A stretch of DNA of 64,000 nucleotides. Source: Lyophyllum atratum. Lineage: Eukaryota; Basidiomycota; Agaricomycetes; Agaricales; Lyophyllaceae. The translations under genes and the position numbers were made by a program. The stretch spans positions 62,001 through 126,000 of the forward strand of contig JACGCN010000060.1 in NCBI GenBank assembly GCA_014905825.1, in the 5' to 3' direction. The number at the start of each line of letters is the position of its first letter. The stretch's first letter is position 1. A model generated the notes under the pieces. That model saw only the letters and a program-made list of their open reading frames with translations. It was not told where the DNA came from and did no database searches. Below are positions 26,559-36,683 of this stretch, piece by piece.

Positions 26559-28004
26559 ATGCCTTTCTTTCCTACTCGACGACTGTTGTCCGAGTTCACC
26601 AACCGTGCAATCGTCTATTCGCAAAATGGAGACCCGTCAAAAGTTCTCAAGGTCCTCAGTTACCGTCCCTTGCCGCCCCCTCCTTCGAATACTCTCAACG
26701 TCAAATTCATTCTTGCTCCCATAAATCCAGCCGACCTCAATGTTATTGAAGGGGTATATCCTGCTAAACCCGCTCCCGATTCATCTCTAGCGTCCGCTGG
26801 CCTGGGCAGCAGTGACCAGCCTGTTTATGTAGGCGGAAACGAAGGTCTCGCCCAAGTCATGGAAGTCGGTAACGGTGTTAGCTGTCTGGAGAAGAATGAC
26901 TGGGTCATAATGACAAAACCCCAAATCGGGACCTGGTGTACGAGCAAAAACATCGGTGCTAATGACGTTCTGAAGGTCCCGCGAGTGGATGGCTTGAGCG
27001 AAGTTCATGCTGCAACAATGACGGTACGCTCCGCCTAGTCAATTCACCTTCATGGCCTCATCCTTGTATACAGGTAAACCCGCCAACCGCGTACAATATG
27101 CTGCAAGACTTTGTTCCACTCAAGGAAGGTGATTGGGTCATTCAGAATGGCGCTAATAGTGCCGTTAGTCTCTCCTGGCTTCTTATTGCATCATAGGACT
27201 AACTTGACGATATAGGTGGGCCAAGCCGTCATCCAAATAGCAGCTTCTAGAGGGTTGAAGACTCTCAATTTCGTGCGGCCACGGTACTTTGAATGATATT
27301 GATGTTCCCCGTGTTCTGACCTCGGAATTTAGTGACAATCTGACGGAATTAGCCAAGCAGCTCGAGGACCTCGGCGCTACAAAGGTACTGACGTACGACG
27401 CTCTTTCGGACAAGTCACTCCGTAAGGAGCTCAAAGAGTGGACAGGAGGAAAGGTACTCTCATCTGACCCTTTCTTCTGCTAATATCTAATGATGTCTAT
27501 AGGATATTAAACTGGCTCTCAACTGTGTTAGTATGTACTATTCCTTTTGTTGACAGAGTAAAGACTGATATGGCACAGGCGGTCGGGAGACAGACCTTAT
27601 GACACGATTGCTGGGCGTCGACGCCCACCTCGTGTCCTACGGAGCAATGTCAAAGCAACCACTGACATTGGCGACATCACTCTTCATCTTCAAGAATCTC
27701 ACAGCTCATGGCTTCTGGCAGAGCCGGTGGTACCTCCAGAAATCTCGTGACGAACAAAGACGCCTCATAGACGTTCTGGTGAACCTGATGAGCCAGGGCA
27801 AGGTAATCAACCATTTATGCGCCCAACACCGTAAACCGTAGACTGACGTGACTTCCGCAGTTGAAAGAGCCTATGCACGAAATCATATCAATCAATGCCC
27901 AAGATTCGGATGAGGAAGCGACCCAGAAAGTGAGAGACGTTATTGCGAAGGCAGCTGGCGGCCGTCATGGGAAGAAGGCACTCTTGAGATTTAACGTTGA
28001 ATGA
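26559..28004 (+). CDS. ETR1: mitochondrial trans-2-enoyl-CoA/ACP reductase
   Basis: Medium-chain dehydrogenase/reductase family enzyme that performs the NADPH-dependent last step of mitochondrial fatty acid synthesis (type II), needed for lipoate and respiration. The N-terminus (MPFFPTRRLLSEFTNRA) is Arg-rich and suits a mitochondrial presequence. Seen: [68 protein letters not shown] (cofactor fold, with an intron inside), LGVDAHLVSYGAMSKQPLTL and LTAHGFWQSRWYL. An apparent stop near 27294 is removed by a 49-nt intron joining VRPR to DNLTELAK. One exon (DIKLALNCV) is only about 28 nt. It starts 72 bp after HEM14 and converges on the p24 gene 77 bp away. Confidence 0.94.
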
Positions 28005-28081
28005 ACGACTCTAATTAACCAATGATGATTACTGTACGAGTACATAGCCATAGAAGGCGTGATGACTGTAGGAATGCTTGG

Positions 28082-28885
28082 CTATCGACTCTTCCTATCC
28101 TCGAAAAACCTCTGCAGAAAACGGTTGGTCGGGACACAAATGAAGACAAGCTGGCCAGAACTCACTTTAAGGTGTCGTAGTTGCCATGCACACGTCGCGA
28201 TCAACACCATAATCTGCGCAAGACTGTACCAGACTGCCCTGGAATTCGTCGCCTCACTCAGGTCCCGGTAATCTGCCTCCCGTTCCCTCTGGTATTGCTG
28301 CTCGCGTCTAATGTCCTCCAGCTTCTCGTTGAGATCACGGACTTTGGAAGCGAGGCCCGAAACATGCGAGCGATCGTGTTCGACATCAGGTTTGGTGGTA
28401 CCGACCACAATATCGAGATAAAGTCGAATGTGGGTGTGGCTAAACCACGACGTGTAATTCGTTGAGAGACATATCGAATGGTCTCCCGCGTCGTGAGATG
28501 TGAATGTAAACTTGCCCTCGGGAGGACCTGTCGTTTTGACGACTATATCGCTACTCTCCGATTCCTGTATACAACGAACGTCACTACCATTAGGGATCCG
28601 TAAGAAAGCAACATACCACAACTTCCACAATGATTCCCAAGTCCGGATTTGTGAGGTACATCTGCTTATCCTCATGCCATTCAAGTGCATGATAGCTGCC
28701 TTCAATTCGATAGTTGAGTACTGGCCTAAGAACATATTGGAACCGCTATGATTACCTTCTACCACGGTGTCGGTGGGGAGTTCCTCGATGAAGCAGCGCT
28801 TCTGGTTGGCATCGAGATAGAAATGGAGGGCATTCGCTGTCGCTGCGGCGAACAGGGCACAGAGCAAGGTCGACAGTGGCCGCAT
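28082..28885 (-). CDS. p24/EMP24 cargo receptor, alpha class
   Basis: Type I membrane protein of COPII/COPI vesicles cycling between ER and Golgi (TMED4/9 or Erp1/5/6 type). ATG 28885 gives a signal peptide MRPLSTLLCALFAAATANA followed by LHFYLDANQKRCFIEELP, the start of the GOLD domain. Introns are removed to give VVEGSYHALEWHEDK and IIVEVVESESSDIVV. The GOLD domain continues with PPEGKFTFTSHDAGDHSICL, then the coiled coil (LNEKLEDIRREQQYQRERE), the membrane segment (VWYSLAQIMVLIATCAWQLRHLK) and a tail RFFEDRKSR supplied by a last short exon: FF for COPII binding and a basic COPI-like end. Longer in-frame extension to 29050 is probably 5' UTR since it precedes the signal peptide. Confidence 0.94.
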   Translation of the reverse strand: MRPLSTLLCALFAAATANALHFYLDANQKRCFIEELPTDTVVEGNHSGSNMFLGQYSTIELKAAIMHLNGMRISRCTSQIRTWESLWKLWYVAFLRIPNGSDVRCIQESESSDIVVKTTGPPEGKFTFTSHDAGDHSICLSTNYTSWFSHTHIRLYLDIVVGTTKPDVEHDRSHVSGLASKVRDLNEKLEDIRREQQYQREREADYRDLSEATNSRAVWYSLAQIMVLIATCAWQLRHLKVSSGQLVFICVPTNRFLQRFFEDRKSR

Positions 28886-29236
28886 TGCAGTGGACTGGGT
28901 CGTGAAAGTTATGTAACGTGGCGCTGTTCGAAGTCTTCTACTGGTAACAGCACAGCCACCTGCACCGTGCCTATGGAGTACTCTTTTGCCTCCTTGTGGT
29001 ACATGAGGCAACAAACAAATAAACAGCAGTGGAGCACCGATGGCCCACAAGCCTCGCCGCTCGTGTCACCACGCACTCAGCGCACCATCCTGAAAGCTCG
29101 TTCTTTCCCAATAGGACGCGTTTTGGGTGTCTTACAGCTGTTCAGCTCCTGAGGGCACCTTCTCTACAAGGCTGGTTCGAATCACGGTCGACTTGTAGCG
29201 CTCAGAACTTGACCTGAATTCACAGTAGTCCTATCC
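28886..29236. promoter_or_regulatory. divergent intergenic region
   Basis: 351 bp between divergent starts of the p24 gene and the orphan gene at 29237. No distinctive site recognised; GGTTCGAATC near 29170 looks like a tRNA B box but no tRNA folds there. Confidence 0.4.
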
Positions 29237-29743
29237 ATGGAAGATCACGACATGTACTTGCCTGACAATGGTCGGACGCGGTTCATACGCCGTCCCGTCG
29301 ACGTGGATCACTTGTACCGTGACCCCGACAAGGACTTGCCTGTGCTCCTGATCGCCACGCGTACACCTCCATCCCCCTTGTCGACGAATACGTCGCGCGA
29401 TACCCACTGGAAACTTGCGTGGGGGGTGGGGACAAATACAGTCGGGATCCCGGTGGAACGCCAGATTCACCTTATCCATGACCTGGGGATTAATCATCTC
29501 ACGAATTGGGGCCCCTTGACAAAGATCAGTGAACGACATACCAAAGCTGTTACAGTAACAACTATGAGCCTTGAGGACCGGCGGCGTCTGGAAAATATTG
29601 CATCGGCAACTCCTGTGCGCAAGCCAGATGGTGGATGGAACTGCCAGGACTGGCTCATAACTGTCCTTGAAGCATCTGTGCTACAGGGCTTGGTCACGAC
29701 CAAAGAGTGCAGATCTGCACTTGCTGCGATTTGCGATATATGA
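29237..29743 (+). CDS. hypothetical protein, single exon
   Basis: 168-residue uninterrupted frame, notable among such intron-rich neighbours. No signal peptide or membrane helix. The N-terminal part (HWKLAWGVGTNTVGIPVERQIHLIHD) is followed by RRRLENIASATPVRKPDGGWNCQDWLITVLEASVLQGLVT. The WNCQDWL segment recalls families of small uncharacterised proteins in mushroom-forming fungi; this is recollection, not a search. Asp/His/Cys content alone does not define an enzyme. Function unknown. Confidence 0.7.
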   Translation: MEDHDMYLPDNGRTRFIRRPVDVDHLYRDPDKDLPVLLIATRTPPSPLSTNTSRDTHWKLAWGVGTNTVGIPVERQIHLIHDLGINHLTNWGPLTKISERHTKAVTVTTMSLEDRRRLENIASATPVRKPDGGWNCQDWLITVLEASVLQGLVTTKECRSALAAICDI

Positions 29744-30110
29744 CTGTGAGTGCAGCACGGTGTCATTTCGATGGATCTTCAATTGCTCACCGCTACCAAG
29801 GAAGCTTTGTAGATATATTTATTCCACGAAACAGACTCTTTTCTTCATGACTTTATCTTTCCTGTGTGCTATGCGATGTACATTCACGATGCCACATGCC
29901 GCCACTACCACTCCCTTTCTTCACCACATTGTACATTCCATTGTTCCATGTCCCAGATATTCCTTCATAACAAGGAAAGGTGTAAATACATAATATTACA
30001 GTATTTATGGTAAATGCGATAGTTGTACAGTGTTACAGGTATTGATACATGAAAAGGAGGAGGAATACTGGTACATAACGCCCGATTTAACAGTTCGTGG
30101 CGAGGCAGAG
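29744..30110. other. convergent 3' region
   Basis: About 370 bp between the converging orphan gene and SGF73. AT-rich around 29985-30030; probably the two 3' UTRs. No other feature seen. Confidence 0.5.
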
Positions 30111-31349
30111 CTAATTGAGCCGTCCGACGACTCCAACATTGTGATTCATACTCGTCGTTCTATTGACGAGCCCCAGGCCCATGCCCATATTCCCAATACC
30201 ACCGGGGGCGCCTGTACCCCCACCGCTGCCCAAAGCTCCGATGAGAAGATCTCGGCAACAACGCGCGCGCTCTCGCCGCTGAACGAACCAACTGCTAGCA
30301 TCGCACGGAACCGCCAAAGGCGTCGCTATGATACCTTTGTCCTCTGCGATCCTAACGACGCGTACAAGGGCGTCCATCTCGGCCTCCGAGTCCAAAAGGT
30401 CCAAGTCCTCCGGCACATCTTCACCCCTTTCCTCTGCAAGTCGTACTGCAGCAGCAGCAGCAGCAGCAGCCTTCTTCCCTGCTTTCTTCGTTACACCTGG
30501 CAGTGTAGGTTTCTTTACAGGCAGAGTAGCTGGATCGATACCCAGGGCAGCAGCCGCTTCATCCGCCAATCGTTTCTTCTCCAGTTTCTCCTTCTCCCGC
30601 TTCTCCTTCTTCTCCGCCTTCGTTTCTCTTTTGACGGGCTCAACAAAGTTTGGATTATTCGCGCGCTGCCAGTCGAGGAGGAGGTCGTCATAGTTCCTCG
30701 ACCGGCCTTGAACAGCACGTTTCGCGCCCATTGAGTGAGATTTGCACGTCAGAGAGCGGGAACATGGCAGATTCTTATCGTTGATCACGCCGCATTGCCG
30801 GTCGTAATCTACAGGGCCTTTCATCCGGCCCTTGGTCACTTTGGTCGCCGGTTTGGGTTTCTTCTTTGGCGGAAGGGACGAATCTTCGGGGGTCGGGGAG
30901 GCTTTCCGTTTCTTCGAGGCCTTCTTTGGGTCTGTGCGTCTGTGCGGTTGAATAACATGCAGGACACAAGTGAAAGAAGGATGTCACCTTCAAGTTCTGC
31001 TCCAGCTTTATTTTTTTTGCCACCCAAGCGAATGGCGGCGCAATTATCTTGATACACGCGATCATTATTGTGCTCAAGTTAGGCAACGAAGATAGAACTC
31101 ACCTGCATGCTCAGACATGAAGCTACGTAGTATTGGTTTATTACACTCTTTGCATTTGACCACGCCGATATCTGATGCAGATGACAATGGTTGGGCACCA
31201 AAGAGCTTCATGTCGCGAGCGGAAAGCCAAGAGGTGGGTGGAGAAGCCAAAGCAGAAGTTTCTGTAGGGCTTGGAGCTACATCCCATGAGAACGGGGACG
31301 ACGCCGCACTCGACGGGGTTGGGCTCGACGGCTTGAGTTTGAGAGTCAT
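30111..31349 (-). CDS. SGF73: SAGA deubiquitinase-module subunit Sgf73/ataxin-7-like
   Basis: Anchors the histone H2B deubiquitinase module to SAGA. ATG 31349 ([14 protein letters not shown]) leads to the N-terminal zinc finger [20 protein letters not shown], with an intron between HA and DNC. After a Lys-rich exon the SCA7 domain reads [51 protein letters not shown], with the Cys/His set expected in ataxin-7 homologues. A Lys/Glu-rich coil, a nine-Ala run and a conserved-looking [22 protein letters not shown] near the C-terminus follow. Upstream in-frame codons to 31412 are less likely to be translated. TAF10, another SAGA subunit, lies just upstream on the same strand (154 bp between). Confidence 0.94.
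30446..30471 (-). repeat. CAG/CTG trinucleotide run coding polyalanine
   Basis: About seven to eight CAG units on the plus strand, read on the minus strand as GCT codons for a run of Ala within SGF73 ([16 protein letters not shown]). Confidence 0.9.
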
Positions 31350-31503
31350 GGCGGTTTGGGTCAAGTATGTTCTAACCGAGGTCACAACTTCGTCACACAG
31401 CCATTGTTCCAATATACGACTTGGGCCACGATCCTCAACGAGCGCGACTAGGCATGTGTCATTGACGGGAACTTGTTATTACAATGTACAAAAGGATCAT
31501 TCT

Positions 31504-32177
31504 CTACAGATAGAATTCGGGCTTGCGTGCGTTAATACCATACTCGGCGAGCGCGGAACTCAGGTCGTCCATTGTCAACGTAGTCCGCGTCTTGTCCTAA
31601 TAAAACGAGAACATGTAAAGACAAAGCTAGGAGGCTGAGAGATGACATACTTTGGCTGAACCAGGCCCAGTCAAAGGTTGATTAGCCCGAGCTCTACCGC
31701 CAGTGGCGTTGGTCCGAATGCGCGCGTGCTGATACGCGTCCGCTGCAATATCGGAAACAAATTTCTGTGCAGCAAGCGATAGAAGTCGCTTCCTGTATAA
31801 TAGTGAATGAGGAAAAACAGGTAACGGATGTCCAGATGCCGATCGTACAGCCTAACATCTTCACATTCGAAGCCAACGCGTTGGAGATAATAGTCTGTCA
31901 CTTCATTTGGGATCTAACGCAAATTTAACGCATGTAACGTGTAGGGAGATCTAGGAAGTACCAGAGGCTCATACTCATCCAACATCAGCATGAATTCAGC
32001 CAAGGTACGGTCCTTTCGGGCCTCCTCTGCCTCTTGACGGGTCTGCTGAGGTTGAGTAGATGAGGAAGCCGCAGCTGCAGTTCCTGACTGCGACTGTTGA
32101 ACTTCCGGGGTGGTCTGAACATGACCAGGTGCAGCAGAGGACGCAAGGGCTGATGTCTGTTGCGGTGTGGCAGACAT
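31504..32177 (-). CDS. TAF10: TFIID/SAGA subunit TAF10
   Basis: Histone-fold protein shared by TFIID and SAGA. ATG 32177, an Ala/Gln/Ser-rich N-terminus, then the fold: [17 protein letters not shown] (intron) [22 protein letters not shown] (intron) [44 protein letters not shown] (intron) and [30 protein letters not shown], stop TAG at 31504-31506. The joined exons reproduce the expected TAF10 C-terminal half in full. In frame 2 the unspliced second intron mimics a different peptide, which I discarded. Paired with SGF73 downstream. Confidence 0.95.
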
Positions 32178-33001
32178 GCAGGTCGTTGCACGAGGTGGTT
32201 TGGGATGGCGGGGTTTTCGGAGTTAACGGAGTTCCAATTCCTATAAAAACCGATGAAAATTGTTGCTTGTCCTTCGTGCTCCTTCTTCAAGTTCTTGTCC
32301 ATGTCCGCCTCTGCCTCCAGGTGAGCTTCATTTCCGACAATCCCTTTCATTCTTTGCTTGTTTGTTATGATGTTTGAGGCATTTGGCTTTACGCAGGAGC
32401 GCACCCTGCACTGCAGAAATTTACTCAGCTACCTTCGGGCGGGGCTGCTTTGGCAGTACTCGACCCGCTATCTCTGATTCTTCCTTCCCTTTTGCACCAC
32501 TCCTTTTTCACAGTCACTGACCATGTCTTTTCATGTAGGCTTAACGGCTGGTGTATAGTTTACGTTTTTATGCCTGTACGACTGTCAATCGAATGCATTT
32601 TTTGTTCGATCGATCACGCGGTGTGAATTTGAAAGTCCTATGGGACCTTATGGGACCAAGTGGAGATGTCGAGCAAGAGAACATATTCTGCCGTGTTGGT
32701 GATGGTTCTCCTTTCTGCACAGGAACGGAGCCGGACAATCCCGCCTTTGGGTTCGCTGATCCAGGGCTGTACCAACACAACCTGACTAACAAACCAATAT
32801 CCGGGCCCAGGTTGCAAATATATAGCACAACCGTGACAGCGACAACCAGGCTGCCTCTGCCCGCTATCTGCACCTAACCGCCACATATCCCCGGCCCAGC
32901 CGCATATTTCTATCCCAACTTCCTTTAAGTAACCCCACCTAAACAGGTAGACCCACACGAGTCTACCACTTCGCCCCAGCGGCGCCTAACGAGCTGCAAC
33001 A
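32178..33001. promoter_or_regulatory. divergent region between TAF10 and the Zn2Cys6 gene
   Basis: 824 bp with no recognisable gene. Open frames at 32551-32877 (both strands) have no family features. It must contain both promoters; no specific site is claimed. Confidence 0.5.
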
Positions 33002-36000
33002 ATGACGACTAATCCAAACCACAAGGGAGATGCGAATGATAGCTTTGGATCCAGAAAATTGGGATTATCTTGTGCCGAGTGCCGAAGGTTTGCACTTCCT
33101 CATATCAATGCTGGAATCAGCCTCAATTTACCCCTACAGGTCGAAGCTTAAATGCGACAGGTAGCTCAGCTCCTGTTGTTCCGAAATCTCGATTAATCGA
33201 TTTGCACAGGACGTTTCCGTGCCAATCATGCATTAGGCAACTGCAGTTCTACTATATTGAGGTCGTGAACCACTGACTTACTTGCCAATAGACGCGGATG
33301 TCCAGGGATCTGTCCAGAGGGTGTGCCTAACTTATTCAACCTCTTCTTCCTCCGATGCTCAGAGACATCCGTAGGGACTTTGGCTGCAACGAAGGGAAAT
33401 AAGTAAGTGATATCATGTCAAAACTAAATTCTGTCCATGAGCAACTTCTTTAGAGTCCTTATGGCTCAAGCTCAGAGGCTCTCAGAGCAAGTCAAGTCTT
33501 TAAACTCGAGAGTACGCGAACTAGAAGCTGCTTTAGCCCACAACCGCCGCACAGGAGATACAATCGACGCCCAGACTAGTTCGCATTCAGATGTCTGCTA
33601 CGATGACGACGGCGTAACGGCTGTATCTGAGGCAATCGGATCGCTTTCTCTCGGTCTTGAAGGACAGGCAAAGTATCATGGCGAATCCGCAGGCTCAGAG
33701 GTACGTCATTCTTCAACTGCAGCCTCAGTCCCTTTTTGCTGACTGCAACCATGTAGTACCTCCAAGATCTTCTTCCTGTGCGTGCCTGATACCGTCATAG
33801 CCCCCCTCTTTGCCTTTTCCTGATCCGGTTCTTGCAGCGCGAGGAAACCCAGCCTTCGACCTCGAGAGCACCAGTCAACCTCCCTGATGAAATACTTGCT
33901 CTAATGCACGCCTTTCCTTTCGGTTTGAAAGACTGTCCTTACAACAAATCCATGTTTATCCGCTATTTGCCTTCTAGGCAGAGGGCTGTGGATCTGGCTT
34001 GCATTTACTACAGAAGCGTCGCCTGGATGTATGTTTCTCATCTCTCTGTCACTTCTTGCCCCTCTGAACTCATTGTAGGTACGATCCCATCTCTTCCGAT
34101 GACTTTTCCACCTCCATCCTCGAGCCAATATATGGCGCTGATGGGTACCCAAGCACCGACGCCTTGCACTCCCACCGCTTGGCTGTATTTTTTATGGTTT
34201 TAGCTAACGGTAATCTATATGATTCACACCCCTCTGCAGTCGCGGTGGCCGAGCACTATTATGCACTGGCTCGTGCGGCTCTATCATTGGACTCCGTCCT
34301 GCTCGAGGTAACTTGCGCTACAGTACAAGCCCTCTTCCTGGTTTTTCGGTTCAGCTATAATGCAAGTCAAGCCGATAAAGAGGAGAGGTGGCTGTTGACT
34401 GGACTCGCTACCCGGGTTGCTCACACGGTGTGTTCCATGTGCCTTGTGAGCACCTCATGGTCTGACCACAAGTTTCACAACCAGATTGGACTACGTAAGT
34501 CCTTGAAATACCCCGCAGAGCATCTTTTCTTTAATGTTGTCAGAGCGCGACAGTGCCGGATGGGGCCTCGAATCTGATGAAATACAGCGGCGTCGCCGTG
34601 TTAGTTCGCTTCGCTTTCCCCATTGCTACCAAGCTCTCTTACATTGTTCGGCATAGCTCTTCTGGGAGCTTTTTACCTGGGAGAACTGGTCGGTTAGTAC
34701 GCATCAAGGTTCACCACCCTATCGTTACGTTTATGACTTTCGAACAGAGCCTCGTACACGGGCGTCCAGGCTCCCTTTTCATTCAACACGCCGATTGCAA
34801 ATTTCCCGAGGATCTGGAACCCTCTGTTGATAGATCCGGCGAAAGGGAGTTAGGATGTACGACAGTCCCCTTTTTACCAATTACATCATTCTCTCATCAC
34901 TGCCGATGTAGTCCACGCCTGGAAGTTCCGATACTCAGCGGAATGCCTTTCCATCTCAGTGGAGCATGTCTTCAGTACGAGAGCGCCGCCATACTCTGCT
35001 CTCATGGGCATTGACCAGATAATCCGGAATTATGCGATCCCGAGACACCTACGTTGTCCAGACGGGACGTCAGACACCACAATTTCGTGGTCAAGAGACC
35101 CAGCGAAAGCGCTACAACAATACTGTGCTTTGTGTGTCAGAGACTCTAGTTCGTAACCCGCTATATATATCAAGCACTAACCCGTGCTAACGTGCGGCAT
35201 TCGACAGATCTTCTTTATATCCACAGGAGTTACTTTGCTCAGGCTATCAGAGAGGCGTCCGACAATCCTCTCCGACATAAATATAAACCCTCTGTCTTGG
35301 CAACATATCAAACATCTTGTCGTCTCATCACCGCTCTAAAAGACTTATACCCTGTCTGTCCTCTCGCTGGCGATGTGTGGTTTTTCTGGTCGGGTATCTT
35401 TTCTTCGTGTGTGCGTATGTTCCTGGTTCTCCGGTCCATCATCTGAAATATTATTAGGTTGTCCTTGGAGCGCTAGTCGTGAAAAGCCCAGGATGTGCGC
35501 TCGCTAAGGATGCAATGCGGGAACTTGAAACAGCACTCCCTTTCTTTGAAGATGGCTCCCGGCTATGTCGACCGCCCCTTGTCTTGGTAAAGCACTTATT
35601 ATTTGTTCCCAGGTCGCATGAATCTAATCATCCCATTTATATCAGGCTTTCCTTGAGAAGCTTTACAGACGCGCGGCTGCCTCGTACACTGCTTTCAGGA
35701 CTGGTCGAGACAACGGCATCGCTGTCGATTCCGGATCTTCCAATAATGAACCTGATGACCTAGAGGTGGTGGGTGGCCGTAAGGCTGTAATCACTACGAA
35801 ATCGAACCCGAACTCCCCGTCACCTTTGGCCCCAGGTTCCCCATCCACTCTCAATCAGGAAGCCGCTGCTGGCAGTAGTCCTGCCAGCCGACGGACTGCC
35901 CCGGACATGTCGGTTGAGTATCATCGACCAGTGAATACATCTGCCAACGCAATGCGAAAAAATCAGGATTTCCATATGGAAGAGAATACGCCTCGCTTCG

Positions 36001-36386
36001 AGGATCACGCCTACTCTTCAATAGGAAAAGGCGTACACCATCCTGCGTCTTCAGACGAATTACCTCATCGGGCCGTGCCTGATTCCTACATAAGGAATGA
36101 CGCCTCAGTGCCCGTAGCTTCTGATGTCCGCTCTGCTCATTCTTTGTATGCCCAGACTAGCCTTCAGGCAGGGGATAAAGTTACCAACGAATGGCATACC
36201 CCTTATCCACTACCCCATCATCCTTATGCTCACCAAACCTCCTCGGCCTTCTTGCCTTACGGACATAGTGTGCCAGTCCACTCCCCTCATCCAGGTCAAA
36301 GCGCTTATGGGTATCAATCGCGAACGGTACATGAACAGAATCAAGAGGAAATTTGGCGGAGCTTCATGCTAGGTTTTGGCCCTTAG
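33002..36386 (+). CDS. Zn2Cys6 fungal transcription factor
   Basis: Nuclear DNA-binding regulator. The zinc cluster is assembled from four exons: 33002-33087 (GLSCAECRR), 33140-33160 (21 nt, SKLKCDR), 33210-33236 (27 nt, TFPCQSCIR) and from 33292 (RGCPGICPEG), giving C-x2-C-x6-C-x6-C-x2-C and further Cys as in basidiomycete family members. The intron at 33237-33291 starts GCAACT, a GC-AG intron. A coiled coil follows (LMAQAQRLSEQVKSLNSRVRELEAALA, about 33460-33540), then a fungal-specific transcription factor domain (DEILALMHAFPFG, SRQRAVDLACIYYRSVAWMY, HRLAVFFMVLANG, AEHYYALARAALSLDSVLL, about 33860-35500). The C-terminal 200 residues are Ser/Pro/His/Tyr-rich and low in complexity. Target genes cannot be inferred; neighbours are housekeeping genes. 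Confidence 0.92.
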
Positions 36387-36683
36387 ACTGGCACTAGCAT
36401 TGGTGAAGCAGGTGATGCAACGTTTGGGAAACGCTGGGGAACACCTTTAGGTGGGTTTATAGCTATTGGAACTGTACCTGTATTTAGAACAATGTTAGCT
36501 CGTCTTGCGCATTTGTGGCGGAAAAGGATCCATGAGTGCAGGGACTGGCAGGATTGGCGTGTTTTCAAGGGACGGTTATGCATCTCTTGACAAGATGTTC
36601 TACGTTTACAACGACATACTATGCTCGGATTGATCAGCGATACCTTCTATTCGTCGTTTCACTTGTAATGACACGAGACTCTC

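Noticed and set aside
27289..27340. Stop codon within ETR1
   Set aside because: It lies in a 49-nt GT-AG intron whose removal restores the dehydrogenase frame.
28886..29050. Longer N-terminus for the p24 protein
   Set aside because: It would bury the signal peptide that begins at 28885.
29160..29200. GGTTCGAATC as a tRNA B box
   Set aside because: The flanking bases do not pair as a T stem and no A box or acceptor stem is found.
30030..30734. Plus-strand frame over SGF73
   Set aside because: Low-complexity antisense of the SCA7 gene, which has clear domains on the minus strand.
32551..32877. Open frames on both strands between TAF10 and the Zn2Cys6 gene
   Set aside because: No domain, no plausible splicing partner, composition like non-coding DNA.
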